The notes: a model not told the origin generated them from the letters alone. A stretch of DNA of 64,000 bases from an uncultured Christensenella sp. (GCA_910584635.1 CAJUBA010000001.1:310001-374000); one strand, 5' to 3'; shown: positions 1 through 8,449, numbered from the stretch's first letter. Numbers and translations: made by a program.

Positions 1-482
1 TTCTGCACAAATCTTGCGTTTCTTCCCCACATGATACAAGGTATATAATCAGACTTATTATACGCTCTGTTTACTGCAATTAAGACGTCGCATATTTCGC
101 GTTTGAAAGGAGTTGTTCTATATATCGGAGGCTTACAAATAAAACCCGTTATCTCTATAATATTCGGACTCTGTCCTTCATCTTCCAAAAGCACGTCTCT
201 TACGAAAGCCGTCAACAGCAACTTTGATTTTTCGCCTTCTAATTTATTGTAACTTCTAAATTGTCCCACAACATTTATTTTATCCCCTACCTTAACTTCG
301 TATCTGGAAAGCAATCTGTCCGAGATTGTAATAGGGATTAAATCTTTTTGCTCGGATAGTCTTGGAACTGAAATTACCGTTTCATAAAATCCTTCTCCAA
401 AAACTTCGTGAGTGTAAACCGGTTCCTTGACTATTGTTCCGATTAGTTGCAATTTGTTATTGTTCATCTGTTCGTAGTTCAT
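1..482 (-). CDS. Single-stranded DNA-binding (SSB-like) protein, two OB-fold halves, 3' end outside window
   Basis: An open frame runs from an ATG at 482 to the window edge (160 codons seen, no stop). A GGAGGT Shine-Dalgarno sequence at 487-492 sets the start (MNYEQMNNNKLQLIGTI). The first half reads like an SSB-type OB strand set (residues about 12-95). After a linker (EDEGQSPN), a second block begins with IEITGFICKPPIYRTT and contains SDYIPCIMWGRNARF, which closely resembles the conserved SSB core (SDFIPC..WGR). This suggests two tandem OB folds, as in some clostridial SSB-like proteins. The expected role is ssDNA binding in replication or repair, but the canonical SSB gene may be elsewhere. 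It follows the deacetylase gene by 25 bp on the same strand. The C-terminus, including any acidic tail, cannot be seen. Confidence 0.7.
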   Translation of the reverse strand, partial: MNYEQMNNNKLQLIGTIVKEPVYTHEVFGEGFYETVISVPRLSEQKDLIPITISDRLLSRYEVKVGDKINVVGQFRSYNKLEGEKSKLLLTAFVRDVLLEDEGQSPNIIEITGFICKPPIYRTTPFKREICDVLIAVNRAYNKSDYIPCIMWGRNARFVQ

Positions 483-507
483 ATATACCTCCAAATGCGT
501 AATTTTA

Positions 508-1269
508 TTATTTTTTGTGTTGTATTCCATTTCCGTCTATCGTAAAGTCATCTTGATATATCAGATTCGATAACGTAACCATTTTGTATCCTTGATTTTT
601 TAGATTAGCGATAACAAGCGGCAGAGCCTCTAAAATATTGTCGCTATTGTTGTGAAAAAGGATTATCGAACCGTTTTTTACGCCTGAATTGACTCTAGAA
701 AGGATTTCGGCAGCGCTCAAACCTTTCCAATCCAAAGAATCAACCGTCCACTGCACGCCTATCATATTCTTTTCTTCCACAACTTCTAAAAGCGTATTAT
801 TATAATCTCCAAAAGGCGGCCGGAAGAATTTTGGCTGAATTCCTGTGAGTTCATTGACCTTTTCGCTCACATAATCGAGTTCCGACTCCACTTTTTCTTT
901 GCTAAGCGTACTCATATTGAGATGTTCTTTACTGTGATTGCCTATATCGCAACCGCTTTCCGCTATTTTTTTGACCATATCGGGATATTTATCTATCCAA
1001 AAGCCAACAAGGAAAAACGTACCGCCAACGCCGTGCTTTTCGAGCGTATCCAATATTCCTTGCGTCTTATCGGCGCCCCATGCGGCGTCAAACGTCAATG
1101 CCACCACTTTTTCTTGAGTATCAACGCCATATACTGGCACTTTTCTCAAACTTTGATTGTTGAATACAGCCGTTACGTCGCGATTCGCCATACAGGTAGC
1201 GCATATTGCTATAAGCAGTACGATTACCACCGTTCCGATTATTGATTTCTTCTTAATTGAATAAATCAT
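508..1269 (-). CDS. Membrane-anchored NodB-domain polysaccharide deacetylase (PdaB-like)
   Basis: A 253-residue protein with an N-terminal signal anchor (KKKSIIGTVVIVLLIAIC, residues about 6-26) followed by one NodB domain. Visible motifs are TFDAAWGAD (motif 1, about residue 59), NHSKEH (metal-binding His pair), RPPFGDYN (motif 3), LDWKG and ILFHN. Motif 1 has Ala where most carbohydrate esterase family 4 enzymes have the second, metal-binding Asp. The same kind of change is seen in the PdaB/YlxY sporulation branch (FDISWGD), so the assignment to that branch is favoured. The expected substrate is peptidoglycan or another N-acetylated glycan outside the membrane. The SD sequence AGGTG lies just before the ATG. 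It probably shares a transcript with the downstream SSB-like gene. Activity is uncertain because of the altered motif. Confidence 0.85.
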   Translation of the reverse strand: MIYSIKKKSIIGTVVIVLLIAICATCMANRDVTAVFNNQSLRKVPVYGVDTQEKVVALTFDAAWGADKTQGILDTLEKHGVGGTFFLVGFWIDKYPDMVKKIAESGCDIGNHSKEHLNMSTLSKEKVESELDYVSEKVNELTGIQPKFFRPPFGDYNNTLLEVVEEKNMIGVQWTVDSLDWKGLSAAEILSRVNSGVKNGSIILFHNNSDNILEALPLVIANLKNQGYKMVTLSNLIYQDDFTIDGNGIQHKK

Positions 1270-1448
1270 TTTTCACCTCTTGATAATACCATTTCGAAAT
1301 TTAGGAAATTTGCAATGTTTTGTCGGTATATGTCGATTTTTGTAATATTTACATTAAACTTCCTATTCAATAAATTGTATTTTACCAATAGGTCGATTAT
1401 TACTGGCAATTAGAATTTTCAAGGCATTTGTCCTTATATTTTTTTATC

Positions 1449-1478
1449 TTGACAAACACCAGTGTCGAATTATATAAG
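1449..1478 (+). promoter_or_regulatory. Candidate sigma-A promoter upstream of the SRP RNA
   Basis: TTGACA at 1449-1454 is followed after 16-18 bp by TATATA/TATAAG (1471-1478). It points towards the SRP RNA but lies about 90 bp before that gene's own promoter, so it may be a second start or chance in AT-rich DNA. Confidence 0.3.
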
Positions 1479-1532
1479 CAGCGTTAGAAATTTCTGATAT
1501 TATGTCGCAACCATACTTTTTATATTTATAAC

Positions 1533-1561
1533 TTGACTTTTTCTTAGAAATGATTTATACT
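1533..1561 (+). promoter_or_regulatory. Sigma-A promoter of the SRP RNA
   Basis: TTGACT (1533-1538), 17 bp, TATACT (1556-1561), immediately followed by the 5' strand of the SRP RNA closing helix at 1568. The spacing and the position fit a transcription start near 1567. Confidence 0.75.
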
Positions 1562-1566
1562 ATAAT

Positions 1567-1838
1567 GGCTGCGCTAGGTGGGGAGCTTGCGGTGCCCTAT
1601 AACCTGCAATCCGCAACAGCAGGGCTGAAGGCTGATCGCGGTTTTGGCTATGTGAGGTCTGCCTCAAATAAGTGATGTTGATATCAAGGTCTTGTGCAAT
1701 CATTCCCTGTGAACCATGTCAGGACTTGACCGTAGCAGCATTAAGCAGATCGTATGATGTGCCACAAGGTTGCTTTGAAGGAGTTAACTGTTTGTGTAAC
1801 GCTTGGGTAGTCATTATCAGAATCAGATGCGCAGCGCT
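1567..1838 (+). ncRNA. ffs: Signal recognition particle RNA, large (scRNA) type
   Basis: The RNA core of the signal recognition particle, which with Ffh targets nascent membrane proteins to the membrane. Recognised from segments highly like Bacillus subtilis scRNA: a 5' Alu-type region (GGGGAGCTTGCGGTGCCCT, then ACCTGCAATCCGC and AGCAGGGCTGAA), the GTGATGTTGA segment, and the helix-8 core with ATGTCAGG and AGCAGCATTAAG. The 5' GCTGCGC at 1568-1574 pairs exactly with GCGCAGC at 1829-1835, fixing the ends. The helix 8 apical loop is UGAC (URRC type) rather than GGAA, and is flanked by a U-C mismatch. A strong promoter precedes it and an intrinsic terminator follows. Unlike B. subtilis, it is not next to dnaX. 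Confidence 0.93.
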
Positions 1839-1850
1839 TTAGATAAGAAT

Positions 1851-1872
1851 GCCACTTAAAAGTGGCTTTTTT
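1851..1872 (+). terminator. Intrinsic terminator after the SRP RNA
   Basis: Perfect stem GCCACTT/AAGTGGC (1851-1857 with 1860-1866), 2-nt centre, followed by TTTTTT. The next gene's SD begins 10 bp later. Confidence 0.85.
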
Positions 1873-1892
1873 GATAATATAAAAGGAGTTTT

Positions 1893-2750
1893 ATGAACCA
1901 AGATAAGAAAATCGCGCTTTTGATAGATGCGGAAAATATCTCTAGAAATTACAGAAAAACCATTATGAACGAACTCGCCAAATACGGCACAACTACTTAC
2001 AGACGTATTTACGGAGATTTCACTTCAAGAACAATAAGTTGGACAAGCGAAGACATGCTCAAATATTCGCTTACGCCTATTCAACAGTACTCCAATACTT
2101 CTCAAAAAAATAAAAATGCAGGAAAAAATTCTTCCGATATAACATTGGTTATCGACGCTATGGACATACTTTATTCAGGAAACGTAGAAGGTTTTTGTAT
2201 TGTATCTTCGGACAGCGACTTTACTAAATTAGCGTCCAGATTAAGAGAAGCAGGAATGCTCGTACTCGGCATGGGAGAAGAAAAAACTCCTCTTGCTTTC
2301 AGAAAATCTTGCGAAAAGTTTATACTTTTGGACGTTCTTGCTAAAGCCGACGAAAAGAAAGCCGTCAAAAAGACTGATAAACCTGAAAAGTCTAAAAAAC
2401 AAACGACAGCAAAAAGCAAACCTTCCAAAGAAGATAAAGCGGAAGACACAACTATCGAAACGTCCTCTGACGATAACGCTCACGAGTCTCCGGCAGTTAT
2501 GCCTTGGGAAAATATCAGTCTACTTATTAAAACGGAAATATTACCCGAACTTGCAGACGAAGACGGCTGGGCAAATCTTGCCGATATAGGCAACCGTCTC
2601 TACAAACTTTACAGCGACTTCGACAGCCGAAATTACGGCTATTCAAAATTAAGCGAACTATTCAAAGCAAGCGAAGATTTCGAAATAAAACCTCAACCCA
2701 AAACCGACCCAAACAGTAATATTGTATATTACCTAATAAGAGAAAAGTAA
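1893..2750 (+). CDS. NYN-domain protein with C-terminal OST-HTH/LOTUS domain
   Basis: A 285-residue protein preceded by an AAAGGAG SD. Residues 1-150 form a NYN (LabA/DUF88-type, PIN-like) domain with the expected acidic positions: ALLIDAEN (Asp12), LVIDAMD (about 88-93) and SSDSDF (about 106-111). Residues about 150-200 are a Lys/Glu/Ser-rich linker. Residues about 205-285 (ISLLIKTEILPEL ... YSKLSELFKAS ... VVYYLI-type end) match the OST-HTH/LOTUS fold, an RNA-binding winged helix. The family is expected to bind or cleave RNA, but its substrate is unknown. It lies 20 bp after the SRP RNA terminator and has no co-directional partner. Product name confidence is high, biological role low. Confidence 0.85.
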   Translation: MNQDKKIALLIDAENISRNYRKTIMNELAKYGTTTYRRIYGDFTSRTISWTSEDMLKYSLTPIQQYSNTSQKNKNAGKNSSDITLVIDAMDILYSGNVEGFCIVSSDSDFTKLASRLREAGMLVLGMGEEKTPLAFRKSCEKFILLDVLAKADEKKAVKKTDKPEKSKKQTTAKSKPSKEDKAEDTTIETSSDDNAHESPAVMPWENISLLIKTEILPELADEDGWANLADIGNRLYKLYSDFDSRNYGYSKLSELFKASEDFEIKPQPKTDPNSNIVYYLIREK

Positions 2751-2881
2751 TTTGTAGTATTATATAATTTTTGAAATTACTATTCTACTGAAATCTAGAT
2801 AAAAATTTAGTCTGTTAATAAACTTAATATGAGTTCGGCGCAATACCGAACTCATACTTTTAATATTGAAATTATTATTTT

Positions 2882-2973
2882 GACTAAACACAAAACTACA
2901 CTTCATTTCGATTTTAGTCGCACTATTCACGACCAAATGCGAAATCTTCACTGCATTACGATTTCGGTCGGAC
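2882..2973. repeat. Two tandem copies of a GACC-AAA/GGTC hairpin repeat
   Basis: Copy 1 is 2882-2919 (GACTAAACAC ... GATTTTAGTC); copy 2 is 2931-2973 (GACCAAATGCGAAATC ... GATTTCGGTCGGAC). Both are imperfect inverted repeats with the same internal ACTNCATT-type centre. The same element occurs at 8812-8857 (inverted) and 48882-48926. The 2751-3297 interval otherwise holds a second repeat (2994-3133) and an inverted repeat at 3197-3254; I see no gene in it. Confidence 0.75.
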
Positions 2974-2993
2974 TTAAGCGGATTGTGTATTTA

Positions 2994-3133
2994 ACCTAGA
3001 TATTTCGACTTCGCTGTCGCTTCGCTCAATATGACGGGAGAGAAGACAAACTTCCGTTTTCTGCTCGTTGCGTTTAGCGTACAGAGAAACGCTTATTCAT
3101 CCGTCATTCTGAGCGTAGTCGAAGAATCTAATC
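2994..3133. repeat. Composite inverted intergenic repeat (CTAGATATTTCGACT ... GTCGAAGAATCTA)
   Basis: The left arm (about 2996-3037) reads CTAGATATTTCGACT then GCTCAATATGACGGG. The right arm (3102-3132) reads CGTCATTCTGAGCGTAGTC then GAAGAATCTA, in inverted orientation. It includes a 27-bp segment (3079-3105) found perfectly inverted at 8601-8627. Related copies lie at 8572-8786 and 48953-48996. No reading frame is evident. Confidence 0.8.
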
Positions 3134-3196
3134 TATATATCCTATTACTCAACGCCTCAATTAGACGGCGGAGAATTGGGCAATTTTTGTTTTAAC

Positions 3197-3254
3197 GGGG
3201 ATAGACGAGTAGCCATAGCATACTCCTCGTATGTGGCAAACGATGTCTATCCCC
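3197..3254. repeat. 10-bp perfect inverted repeat downstream of the 1665-residue gene
   Basis: GGGGATAGAC (3197-3206) pairs with GTCTATCCCC (3245-3254). The 38-nt loop contains a further ACGAG/CTCGT pairing. It begins 43 bp past the stop of the leftward gene, so it may stabilise or end that mRNA, but no U-tract follows on that strand. Confidence 0.5.
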
Positions 3255-3297
3255 AGTTCAAGCGAAAAGTGTCCTGTTATACGCCGAATAACGGACT

Positions 3298-6200
3298 CTA
3301 TTTATTTCTCATACTGCGTTGCTCTTTGAGGAAGTCGTTATAGCGTTCGATTTGGTCTTCGCGTAGGTCAATCATCTCTTTTGCCGTCGCCAACGCTTGA
3401 CTATCTCCTACTATCAATTCCGTTTCCTTTACCTTTACCTTAGTTCCTTCGCTTCCCGCGTTCCTTCTGATGTCCTTCATATACTCGTCTTCCATCTTGA
3501 ATAACGCTACCGTGCAGTCTTTCTTTATCGTCAGTTTTACCAACGGATTTACAGATGACTGTCCCAGTAAGATATAGTACGTGGATTTCTTTTCTTTACA
3601 CTTATCTTTACTCATTGCGTATTCTTTTAACGTATCGAAGAACTTCTTTTGCTTTGCGGATAGTTTTGCGTACGCTTCGTCTAAAGTAAGTCTTGGAGCG
3701 GTAGGTTTCTTTGCCTTAGGCTCGGGTTTAACCGCAGGGATTTCTACTATCTTCTCTACTACTTTTTCTACCTCTACGGGTACTTCCACTATCTTTTCAA
3801 CGGGGACTTCCTTCTCGACTATTTTTTCTACCTCTACCGGTACTTCCACCTTTACTTCTTTTACTACCTCTTTTTCCACTATCTTTTCGACAGGCACTTC
3901 GATTATTTTTTCTATTACTTCTTTTTCTGTATTCTTATTCGCAGCCAATTCTTTCATTTGTTTCATCATTTCTTCTTGATTGCGCATAAGCATATTCATT
4001 TTTTCATCGTTGGCAGATACCTGTATCACCTTCTCTACCGCCTGTCCGTTTGTAATTTCTCTTTCTATTACTTTCTCTACAGGCTGTTGAGTAGTTAATT
4101 TACTTATCAATTTTTCAAGAGTTTCTTCGCTTATTCCATCCTTTTCTTTGGGCTGTTCAGAAAGTTTTTTCATTAAAATTTCCTGATTACGCATAAGGTC
4201 TTCATTTGCTTTCATCAGTTGCTCTATTCTTTCGTCGTTTGCTGACGCTTGTTGAGGAATCATTTGCTGTACGCCGGGCAACAAAGCCGTTACAACCTCG
4301 CTTATCATTCCTTTCATTTCTTCCGCGCCTATGCCTGATTGATAAGCAAATCCGCCTTGCGGTTGTCCTTGTCCCATACCGCCGGCATTTCCGCCCATCA
4401 TGTGCATGAACATCATCTTCATATCTTCGTCGCGACGCTTGTTCTCCATTTCTCTTTGACTTCTCTCATACTCATCCCTAGCGTCTTCCAGTTCCCTTAC
4501 AGACTTCTTATATCCGCGTTTCTCTATTAGCATGAACACGAACGAAAGTACCGCTACGCCCATCAGTACGCTCGCTATTATCGTCCAGTTGGTCATGCTA
4601 AGTCCAAACAAACCTGTTGTAGCATAGAACGTCTTGTATTTGCTCTCTACTATTCTCTTGTTCTCTTTTCTCTTACTTGCGTAACTTATTCCCTTACTTG
4701 TAAATATTATTATCAATATTATACTTATTACGCTCGCGACTACTTGCCACCACTCTTTGATTATCTGCCCTATCTTCTCAAAGTCTACTGCGCCGTCTTT
4801 ATTATCCCCGTCCTTATCTCCGTCGTCAGGATTTGTCGGATCGTCGGGATCTTCCGCTTTCATCTCGAATTCCTTTTTGTCCGTTTCTATTCCGTCTGCG
4901 CCTAATATGCTTCCGTCCGCTCCCACAAACTCATAATTATTCCTGTACTCGTCCTTTATCTTCGCCTTTACGCTGTAAGTCTTTCCTTCTTCGAGTTGAC
5001 TCTTCTCTACGACGTTGCCATTTTCGTCGTAGTACTCGTATTCTATCACTTCTTTCTCCGTTTCGCTTATTCCGCTTATCTCCGGACTCTTTCCGCTCGT
5101 GCTCCATTCAGCCGTTATACGCTTCTTCGCTATCTCAAATTCTATTTGCTCTTTACTAAGATAATAATCTTCCGCGTCAGTTTCATTCAACGAAAAAGTT
5201 ACGATATATTTGCCTGAATTTGATGGCGCACCTTCCAACAAGTTATCTTCACTTATGCTGTCTTTGTAATATTTTATAATAAGTTTATTGAGACTGAAAT
5301 TTCCTTCTCGAATACTCAACTCTATGCCGTGCAGAGCGCCGTCATACTCAAATACAGACTTTTCTATATCAACGCATACTTCTTCATTATTCGATCCGAC
5401 TTTGAAAGATTGCAGCGCAGTTACCGTATCCAATTCATAATTATTAGATGCCGCGCTTTTCAATATCGCTTCGACCCAATAATATTCCGCGCTTTCCCCG
5501 ACCGCAATCTTGTCTAAGGTTATCTCTTCTCCCTTTTCGCCGTTATTGTCTTTATAATATTTATAATTTTCTAAGTCGATATAATCTTTGTTTGCTCCTA
5601 CTACTTGAGGCAAATTAAACGTTGATCCATTTATATCGGTCTTGATTTCTTTTTCCCACTCTAATATAAGCAAACCTTTTAATATTCTCCATTCCAACGT
5701 CTTTGGAAAGTCCTTACCTTCTACGTTATAAATATAAGTAGTATTATCGCTTAACACAGGCGTTATATAGTTTGCAGAATTACTATTAGTAAATTTTACA
5801 ACGCTTGCCGAATAATATCCGTCCAACTTAACGAGTTTTTCTTTATTGCCTCTATAATCGTCGTCAGAAACACTTAATCCTTCAGGCAATCCGATCAACC
5901 TTACCGTAAGCGAATTTCCCGTATATCTTAACTGACCATCTATATAATCCCACATTACTGCCGACAAGTCGTAAAGTCCCTTATTAATTTTCCATTTCAG
6001 TGTAAATTCGTCTTTCACTATGTCTATATTAGTATTACCGTCTTTTGCCTTGATTTTGAATATCGCAGTATAAATAGAGTCGTTTTCACCTACGTTTACT
6101 TCTCTTGTAACTCCCGCATATTCATAATCAATACTGTCCCTAACGTCATCGTTAAGAGCAAGAACGTCTACTTCAAACACGAAATCCGAGCCATTGTAGT

Positions 6201-8295
6201 CTACGTTAAATATACCGTTTTCATCAAGTTGACTTATGTTATTATATTTTCCGTTGTTTATCTTAACGTTTGCATATCGCCATACCAAATCGCTGTCTTT
6301 AATATCTATTTTTTTGTTTCCGACTTCAAATTCTACCGTATTGACAGCCGACAAAACATAGTTTTTATTCGCGTCCGTTCCGTCCGCAAATTTCATTATA
6401 TAACTGTACGTACCTTTGTCAGAAAGTTTTGGAAGCGTTACCGTTAACTTTTTTTCTATTTCAGATATTACGGGTTGGACTGGCGCTTTTGTTTCCGTGG
6501 TAACATTTCCCCCCAAATAATATCCTTCAATTTTCAATTTTCCAATATCTTCATCGCAGCAATCGATTTCTATGTCGTAAGTTGTAGCAGTATAAACTTG
6601 AGTATTCCATTTCTCCAACACTTTTATATTGAGAGTCTTTTTTGCTATATCGAACGACAACGTTCTATCTGTCGCAGTATCGTCGTCAGTCCATTCCATA
6701 AATTCCTTATTATTTAATGATACGCTGATACGGTAATTGTTTCTTGCGTCCGTCGCCCATACTCCCTTCTCGCCGGCATCGACTTGTCCTGCCGGTATTT
6801 CTCCGAAAACCGCTCCCGTCGACGCGGTAACGGTAAAGAAATCTTCGATATAATTTTGAAGCGCAATATAATGCGGACTACCCTTGTATATCAAACTGCT
6901 GACGTCTGCGCCAAATTCCAAAGGTATTAAATGATATTTCAATTTGTAGCAATACTCTTCTTCAGTTGCGCTTCCGCTGCTCCAATTCTCTCCCGTCTTG
7001 GGTTTTACTTTTATAATATATTTTCCAACATCGGTAACGTCAAAATCTAAAATACCTTCGTCAATGGCATAAGTCGGAACGCTAGCCGCATTGCCGTCCA
7101 TATCCGTTGCGCTTACAGTCGTAACTTCAATCTCATCCGTCATTCTCGCCAACTCAAATTTAACGCTATTGCCGTTGTCATAATATTTCTTCTCTTTCAC
7201 CGCTATCGGTTTCGGGGTTGTCCTTGCGTTCTCCACTTCCGCCAAATTCAAATGAAATGCGGGACGGACATTTGACGCCCACCAATCAGCGTTAGGATGT
7301 CCTATGCCATATCCTGATTTATTCATAGATATAGGATAACCGTAAAATGTCGGATATGTCGATCTAAGAAGGACAACGTCTCCGCTATCCAATTTCTGTT
7401 CTATAGACACGTTCCATAGCGAAGTCCCGCCGCTTCCAACTTCCGCAACACTCGGAAGCCAAAGTTTATCGTTTGCCCACGCAGCATAAATTGTTGGATA
7501 TTTGGTATTGTAACCGCCCCAACCGCCAATATCCAATGCGTCGTTATCCGAATTGTAAGTTTGTCCCGCCGAATCTTTGGCACTTTGATTATGTTGCCAT
7601 GACATTTCGTCGGGCACTTCGATAAATCTAGTTAAACTGCCCGGCACGTCATCGCTTTTATCCATCGTAAAATTAGCCCAAATGCTATCCTTAGATTGCA
7701 CAGCGTTTCCGGAAAGCGCAGTATCGCTGTAAGATACTGCATATTTACCGCCGTTATTTAGTCCTACTGTTCTGACATAACTTGAAGAATATAAGTCAGA
7801 ACGCATAGCATGATTAGTCGTAGTGCTAGGAAAAGCGCTGAATGGCGAAAGATTTCCATAACTGCTGTTTGCGAGCCATAGCGTAAGTATGGGATCCCCT
7901 GCGCTGTTTTGAGATAAATAGGTAGCCGTCCACTTTTTGCCGTCAAGAGTCAAAACAATATCATTGCCTTTATTGTTTGTCCTGAAATCATCACTTGTTA
8001 AACCTGTCGCTGACATCCCTTTTACGGTATTGAAATTAGCGCCGATTTGATTGGTCAATCTCTCGTAAATGTCAAATATTTTATCGCCGTCAAAAACTTT
8101 TCCGTCCGTCCTATTTGAACTCGCATAATCTGACAACGTAATATCGCCGATTTCCACAGTCTGTTCATAATTTGCAATAGCATAAGCAGTCTTATTGTTA
8201 ACAAATATCGAAACAATGCTAATAAAACATAAGCATAAAATTATCAAAGTTGTTATAAGAAAAACGCCTTTAAATTTTTTCTTCCGTATATCCAT
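3298..8295 (-). CDS. 1665-residue envelope-anchored protein: signal, DUF6273-like and Ig-like modules, transmembrane segments, VEK-repeat stalk, C-terminal domain
   Basis: The largest gene in the window. The N-terminus (MDIRKKKFKGVFL ... AYAIA, residues 1-40) is a signal peptide. Residues about 60-350 resemble the Trp-rich DUF6273-type module of Gram-positive surface proteins (LWLPSVAEVG, ADWWASNVRPAFHLNL). Residues about 370-1140 hold several beta-rich repeats with MBG/Ig-like signatures (YKGSPHYI, YNGSDFVFEV, FEYDGALHGIEL). After a DPDDPTNPDDGDKDGD linker come hydrophobic segments at about 1181-1200 and 1235-1258. The long second stretch could be a hairpin, which would leave the C-terminus in the cytoplasm. 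Then follow a charged coiled coil, a Met/Gly/Gln-rich patch, a (V/I)EK(I/V)VE(K/V) repeat (about 1455-1518), and a globular end (LTLDEAYAKLSAKQKKFFD). The SD is weak (GGGG). Function unknown; an envelope-spanning adhesin or scaffold is inferred. Confidence 0.8.
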   Translation of the reverse strand: MDIRKKKFKGVFLITTLIILCLCFISIVSIFVNNKTAYAIANYEQTVEIGDITLSDYASSNRTDGKVFDGDKIFDIYERLTNQIGANFNTVKGMSATGLTSDDFRTNNKGNDIVLTLDGKKWTATYLSQNSAGDPILTLWLANSSYGNLSPFSAFPSTTTNHAMRSDLYSSSYVRTVGLNNGGKYAVSYSDTALSGNAVQSKDSIWANFTMDKSDDVPGSLTRFIEVPDEMSWQHNQSAKDSAGQTYNSDNDALDIGGWGGYNTKYPTIYAAWANDKLWLPSVAEVGSGGTSLWNVSIEQKLDSGDVVLLRSTYPTFYGYPISMNKSGYGIGHPNADWWASNVRPAFHLNLAEVENARTTPKPIAVKEKKYYDNGNSVKFELARMTDEIEVTTVSATDMDGNAASVPTYAIDEGILDFDVTDVGKYIIKVKPKTGENWSSGSATEEEYCYKLKYHLIPLEFGADVSSLIYKGSPHYIALQNYIEDFFTVTASTGAVFGEIPAGQVDAGEKGVWATDARNNYRISVSLNNKEFMEWTDDDTATDRTLSFDIAKKTLNIKVLEKWNTQVYTATTYDIEIDCCDEDIGKLKIEGYYLGGNVTTETKAPVQPVISEIEKKLTVTLPKLSDKGTYSYIMKFADGTDANKNYVLSAVNTVEFEVGNKKIDIKDSDLVWRYANVKINNGKYNNISQLDENGIFNVDYNGSDFVFEVDVLALNDDVRDSIDYEYAGVTREVNVGENDSIYTAIFKIKAKDGNTNIDIVKDEFTLKWKINKGLYDLSAVMWDYIDGQLRYTGNSLTVRLIGLPEGLSVSDDDYRGNKEKLVKLDGYYSASVVKFTNSNSANYITPVLSDNTTYIYNVEGKDFPKTLEWRILKGLLILEWEKEIKTDINGSTFNLPQVVGANKDYIDLENYKYYKDNNGEKGEEITLDKIAVGESAEYYWVEAILKSAASNNYELDTVTALQSFKVGSNNEEVCVDIEKSVFEYDGALHGIELSIREGNFSLNKLIIKYYKDSISEDNLLEGAPSNSGKYIVTFSLNETDAEDYYLSKEQIEFEIAKKRITAEWSTSGKSPEISGISETEKEVIEYEYYDENGNVVEKSQLEEGKTYSVKAKIKDEYRNNYEFVGADGSILGADGIETDKKEFEMKAEDPDDPTNPDDGDKDGDNKDGAVDFEKIGQIIKEWWQVVASVISIILIIIFTSKGISYASKRKENKRIVESKYKTFYATTGLFGLSMTNWTIIASVLMGVAVLSFVFMLIEKRGYKKSVRELEDARDEYERSQREMENKRRDEDMKMMFMHMMGGNAGGMGQGQPQGGFAYQSGIGAEEMKGMISEVVTALLPGVQQMIPQQASANDERIEQLMKANEDLMRNQEILMKKLSEQPKEKDGISEETLEKLISKLTTQQPVEKVIEREITNGQAVEKVIQVSANDEKMNMLMRNQEEMMKQMKELAANKNTEKEVIEKIIEVPVEKIVEKEVVKEVKVEVPVEVEKIVEKEVPVEKIVEVPVEVEKVVEKIVEIPAVKPEPKAKKPTAPRLTLDEAYAKLSAKQKKFFDTLKEYAMSKDKCKEKKSTYYILLGQSSVNPLVKLTIKKDCTVALFKMEDEYMKDIRRNAGSEGTKVKVKETELIVGDSQALATAKEMIDLREDQIERYNDFLKEQRSMRNK

Positions 8296-8316
8296 TTTTA
8301 ACCCCGTTTTGTATAC

Positions 8317-8344
8317 GGTCAGGAAAAGTGTACTTTTCCTGACC
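8317..8344. promoter_or_regulatory. 28-bp perfect palindrome in the leader of the 1665-residue gene
   Basis: GGTCAGGAAAAGT, a 2-nt centre, then ACTTTTCCTGACC, ending 22 bp before the start codon. It could be an RNA hairpin next to the SD or a repressor site. The same half-site recurs at 8432-8449. Confidence 0.6.
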
Positions 8345-8393
8345 TGTTTCTCTTGAATTCGACAAGGGGATTTTGTATAATATATCTGTATAA

Positions 8394-8425
8394 TTATGTC
8401 GTATTTTGTATCATTTTCGACATAA
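8394..8425. promoter_or_regulatory. Outer inverted repeat TTATGTCG-N16-CGACATAA in the same promoter region
   Basis: TTATGTCG (8394-8401) and CGACATAA (8418-8425) form a perfect 8-bp inverted repeat in an AT-rich stretch containing possible -10 sequences (TATTAT near 8375-8385). It looks like an operator, but no cognate regulator gene is visible. Confidence 0.4.
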
Positions 8426-8431
8426 ATTCAT

Positions 8432-8449
8432 GGTCAGGAAAAGTACACT
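8432..8449. repeat. Extra copy of the GGTCAGGAAAAGT half-site
   Basis: GGTCAGGAAAAGTACACT repeats the left arm of the 8317-8344 palindrome about 115 bp upstream of it relative to the leftward gene. The two copies bracket the presumed promoter. Confidence 0.55.

Noticed and set aside
2760..2951. Short leftward frame in the intergenic repeat region
   Set aside because: It lies over hairpin repeats, has no SD and no recognisable protein pattern.
3581..3979. A Ser/Thr/Phe-rich frame on the + strand
   Set aside because: It is the antisense of the VEK repeat in the 1665-residue gene and has no SD or recognisable domain.
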